Source: a bacterium HR27
GTDB taxonomy: Bacteria; Chloroflexota; Chloroflexia; Thermomicrobiales; Thermomicrobiaceae
Length of the DNA stretch: 7,993 nt
Reading direction: 5' to 3'
Assembly (NCBI GenBank): GCA_002898975.1
Contig: BEID01000047.1
Location: 1 to 7,993 of the forward strand
Shown here: positions 5,699 through 7,993 of the stretch, in pieces
Layout of the letters: each line of letters opens with the position of its first letter
How positions within the stretch are numbered: the first letter of the stretch is position 1
Notes under the pieces: generated by a model
Databases searched by the model: none
What the model saw: the letters and a program-made list of their open reading frames with translations, nothing else
What the model was told of the DNA's origin: nothing
Position numbers and translations under genes: made by a program

Positions 5699-6469
5699 TC
5701 AACTGCTCTGCTGCTTGGCGCGCCGGCGCTCGAGGAACGCCTGGATCGCGCCTTGCGCCTCCGGCGTCGTGAAGACGCGCAGGAACAGCTCACGCTCGAA
5801 CCGCAGCGCCGCGTCGAGCGGCATCTCGAGCCCGTGCACGATCGCTGCCTTGGCTGCTCGCACTGCTGCGGGCGAGTGCTGCGCGATCTGTCGCGCCAGT
5901 TCGAGCGCCCGGTCGCGGTATTCCTCCGGTGGCGTCACGACATTGACCAGTCCCAACCGCTCGGCCTCTTCGGCGGAAAACTCGCGGCCCGTCAGCACCA
6001 GTGCCATCGCACGGTACTTGCCGAACCGCCGGGCCAGGAGCTGCGTTCCACCGGCGCCGGGAATGAGTCCGATCCGGATCTCCGGCGCCGCGAACCGTGC
6101 CGTCTGCGCCGCGACGACGATATCGCAAGCCAGCGTCAGTTCCAGCCCGCCACCGAACACAATTCCGGAAACAGCCGCGATGAGCGGCTTCGGAAAGCGC
6201 CGGATCGTGTCCCACTGGGGAAGGTCGGAGCGGCTGGTCGCCAGCTCTTCGACGGTCACGTTGGCGAAGCCGTCGATATCGGCTCCGGCCGAAAAAGCCC
6301 GCTCGTTCCCGGTGAGAACCACGACGCGCACCGCGTCGTCGACTCGTGCCTCCTCGAGCGCGGTGCACAGTTCCTGCATCATCTGCGCGTCGATCGCGTT
6401 GAGCTTCTCCGGCCGGTTCAACCGGAGCAGCAACACCCCGTCCTGGCGTTCCTTGACGATCCGTTCCAT
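5699..6469 (-). CDS. Enoyl-CoA hydratase (crotonase family)
   Basis: This 256-aa protein has the usual length for a stand-alone crotonase, which hydrates trans-2-enoyl-CoA to 3-hydroxyacyl-CoA in beta-oxidation. Visible marks are LNRPEKLNAID (17-27), the oxyanion-hole segment FSAGADI (59-65), GGGLEL with catalytic E110, and APEIRIGLIPGAGGTQ with catalytic E130. Both acid/base glutamates are therefore present. The C-terminus ends in a short Arg/Lys-rich helix (FLERRRAKQQ). ATG 6467-6469 is preceded by GGGGAG five nt away. It starts 23 nt after the FadN-like gene on the same strand, indicating co-transcription. Crotonases are functionally diverse, so an isomerase or another acyl-CoA specificity cannot be excluded, but the two glutamates and the neighbour favour hydratase. 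Confidence 0.88.
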   Translation of the reverse strand: MERIVKERQDGVLLLRLNRPEKLNAIDAQMMQELCTALEEARVDDAVRVVVLTGNERAFSAGADIDGFANVTVEELATSRSDLPQWDTIRRFPKPLIAAVSGIVFGGGLELTLACDIVVAAQTARFAAPEIRIGLIPGAGGTQLLARRFGKYRAMALVLTGREFSAEEAERLGLVNVVTPPEEYRDRALELARQIAQHSPAAVRAAKAAIVHGLEMPLDAALRFERELFLRVFTTPEAQGAIQAFLERRRAKQQSS

Positions 6470-6474
6470 TCTCG

Positions 6475-6480
6475 CTCCCC
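6475..6480 (-). promoter_or_regulatory. Ribosome-binding site of the enoyl-CoA hydratase
   Basis: On the minus strand GGGGAG sits five nt before the ATG, inside the 23-nt gap after the upstream gene's stop. It supports independent initiation rather than overlap coupling. Confidence 0.6.
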
Positions 6481-6492
6481 TTTTCCCTCACC

Positions 6493-7993
6493 TCAGCGGC
6501 GTGGCGCCGTGAGCGCTTGGAGCGTCGCGCTGGCCTGGCTGCGCAGATCTGCTTGCTGCAGTACCTCGAGAGCCGCGTTCCGTTCCGCAACGAGCAGATC
6601 CGCCACTGTCCCGGCGCGTCGCAGCGCACGTGCCAGCGCCTCGACGACGCGCCGCGCGGCCGGCTCCAGCTCCGCTAGCTTTGGGCCCGCGGCCAGCGTC
6701 TCGCCTGCTTCGGCCAGTGCTTCGCTCAGCGCGAACGGTCGCGCCGGCACACTGCGGGCCAGTCCCCGTGCGATCCCGGCCGCTGCATCGAGCAGCCCGT
6801 CGCGGTCGGCAGTCGCCAGCCAGAGATCGCAGAGGGGCCCGAGCGCGCCGGCGCGCGCGGACGAATCGACCCGTTCGGCCGCGAGGAGCGCAGTGAGGGC
6901 GCGTGCGGGACTCAGTTCGGCGCGGAACGGTGCCGCGAGCGTGCGCTCGCGTACCTCGCTGCGCAACCGCAGTGCAGTGGCGGCTCCCAGCGGCAAGAGT
7001 CCGGCCGTCGCACCCGGATAGCCGGTCGCTGCCGTCAGATAGGCGACGGTCGCGTCGCTCCAGAGCGCGAGTGTCGTCGCAGCTCCGCGTGCCTCGCCGT
7101 CGAGTGCGGTGACGACCGGTATGGGCAGCTCCGAGAGGGTCTGCAGCGTCTGCTGGAGCTGCTCCAGGCGTGCTTCCAGTTCCGGCCAGTTGCCGGCCTC
7201 AGCCAGCTCGAGCAACTCCCCGTACGGGTAACCCAGCCCCTCGAAGGCAGGGACGAGAACCACAGCGCTCGGCCACCGAGCCAGGGCACGTTCCAACGTC
7301 TCGGCGAGCGAGGTGAGTGAGCGGACCCGCACCGCTACCACGCCGTCGCCGAGTTCGCGCAGCCCCTCGCGGTCCAGCGCTTCGCGCGTCCGGATCTGCC
7401 GCGTCCGCCGCGTCGAGGGGAGCTGCTCCTCCGGCACCAGTTCGCCCGTCGCTGGGTCCAGGACGTGACCGTCGACGAAGAAACCGCCACGACGCTCGGC
7501 GAGGTCGAGGAGCCCATCGGCTGGCAGACCGGCCTCGGCGACCAGTTGCCGAACCCGCGGGATACCGAGGAACTGCATCTGCGCGTACGGCCCGGCTGCC
7601 CAGCCAAACCCCCACTCCAGTGCCCGGTCGACACTCGCAATATCGCGTGCGGCGTCTTTCGTCCGCAGCAGGACGTAGCCGAACGTCCGACCCAACAGTT
7701 GCCGGACGTAGTCGCCGTAGGGGGATGGCAATTCCAGAGCACCGAGCAGGCGCTGCGGGAACGGCTGGCGCAGCAGCTCCTCCAGCCCCGGAATCGCCGG
7801 CGGCCGGGAGGGTCGGTCGGCCCGCTGGATCGGATCGTAGGTCAGCTGCTGGTCGCCCTCGCGGCGTAAGATCCCGCCTCCCGTCTTGTCGCCGAGCCGG
7901 TTCGCCTGATAGAGATCGAGGATCCAGTCCGGTACCGCGTAATCGTCACCGGTCGATTCCTGCAAGCTACGCGTGCCCAGGACCAGGATATCG
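6493..7993 (-). CDS. FadN-like 3-hydroxyacyl-CoA dehydrogenase/crotonase fusion, C-terminal part (5' end outside window)
   Basis: The frame is open from the window edge to TGA at 6493-6495, giving 499 residues. No start is needed, because codons continue upstream as DILVLGTRSLQESTG. The first part ends a 3-hydroxyacyl-CoA dehydrogenase C-terminal domain, with VPDWILDLYQANRLGDKTGG and then GILRR (about 20-44 of the fragment). A second such domain carries VDRALEWGFGWAAGPY (121-136). The rest, after about 215, aligns by eye with the crotonase domain of FadN-type proteins, which are about 800 aa, with an NAD-binding domain first and hydratase last. The NAD-binding domain must lie beyond 7993. The crotonase part looks catalytically dead: GGGCE is replaced by GAATT and the second Glu position by Gly. 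Dehydrogenase activity, oxidising 3-hydroxyacyl-CoA, is probably retained. The last ~130 residues are Ala/Leu/Arg-rich helix. The downstream gene is an intact hydratase. Confidence 0.82.
   Translation of the reverse strand, partial: DILVLGTRSLQESTGDDYAVPDWILDLYQANRLGDKTGGGILRREGDQQLTYDPIQRADRPSRPPAIPGLEELLRQPFPQRLLGALELPSPYGDYVRQLLGRTFGYVLLRTKDAARDIASVDRALEWGFGWAAGPYAQMQFLGIPRVRQLVAEAGLPADGLLDLAERRGGFFVDGHVLDPATGELVPEEQLPSTRRTRQIRTREALDREGLRELGDGVVAVRVRSLTSLAETLERALARWPSAVVLVPAFEGLGYPYGELLELAEAGNWPELEARLEQLQQTLQTLSELPIPVVTALDGEARGAATTLALWSDATVAYLTAATGYPGATAGLLPLGAATALRLRSEVRERTLAAPFRAELSPARALTALLAAERVDSSARAGALGPLCDLWLATADRDGLLDAAAGIARGLARSVPARPFALSEALAEAGETLAAGPKLAELEPAARRVVEALARALRRAGTVADLLVAERNAALEVLQQADLRSQASATLQALTAPRR

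Noticed and set aside
4168..5793. 541-aa minus-strand ORF opposite the deacetylase
   Set aside because: It overlaps a gene with a signal peptide and a full NodB catalytic motif set on the other strand. The product is Arg/Glu-rich with no domain and crosses the intergenic hairpin.
5480..7021. 513-aa plus-strand ORF opposite the hydratase and FadN-like genes
   Set aside because: It is a shadow of two clear beta-oxidation genes. Its C-terminal half is an Ala/Ser/Arg low-complexity translation of the opposite strand.
6493..7965. Complete gene starting at the TTG at 7963-7965
   Set aside because: The same frame stays open to the window edge with family-like sequence, and the dehydrogenase NAD-binding domain is missing, so this is a gene cut by the window, not a start.

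Overview
The window is high-GC, gene-dense bacterial DNA. Three things point to the Chloroflexota, most plausibly the Thermomicrobia: strong G/C preference at third codon positions, twin FPxTGH...FGYP repeats in a secreted protein, and clustered palindromes of the GTAGGGGC...GCCCCTAC type. This assignment is an inference from memory of such genomes, not a database match.

Region 1 (1-2455, + strand) is the 3' end of a type III-B (Cmr) CRISPR operon. It holds the last 54 codons of a probable cmr5, a complete cmr6, and a 444-aa CARF-HEPN protein of the Cas02710 type. The gaps between genes are 4 and 3 nt. Cmr5 and Cmr6 are backbone subunits of the RNA-guided complex. The CARF-HEPN protein is the expected ancillary RNase, switched on by the cyclic oligoadenylate that the Cmr2/Cas10 subunit (outside the window) would make.

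Region 2 (2456-4239) has no credible protein gene. Roughly 2495-4101 is a mosaic array of palindromic elements. A composite unit of about 105-115 bp begins with CCCTGTAGGGG, ends with CCCCTAC(AGGG), and contains three potential hairpins. With its flank it recurs at a spacing of about 175-179 bp. The array includes a near-identical 175-bp tandem duplication and copies of a second, unrelated palindromic element. It lies beside Cas genes but is not a CRISPR array.

Region 3 (4240-5583, + strand) is a secreted polysaccharide deacetylase. It has a signal peptide, two FPxTGH/FGYP repeats and a complete NodB catalytic domain. A perfect 15-bp hairpin at 5617-5652 separates it from the convergent genes that follow.

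Region 4 (5699-7993, - strand) is a fatty-acid beta-oxidation operon. The upstream gene, cut by the window end, is the C-terminal part of a FadN-like 3-hydroxyacyl-CoA dehydrogenase/enoyl-CoA hydratase fusion. Its crotonase domain appears to have lost both catalytic glutamates. Twenty-three nt downstream is a separate enoyl-CoA hydratase with both glutamates intact, which suggests that hydratase activity has moved to the stand-alone enzyme.

The most interesting points are the palindrome array beside the Cmr operon, the degenerate crotonase paired with an intact one, and the two-repeat deacetylase. Nothing here proves a new defence system.
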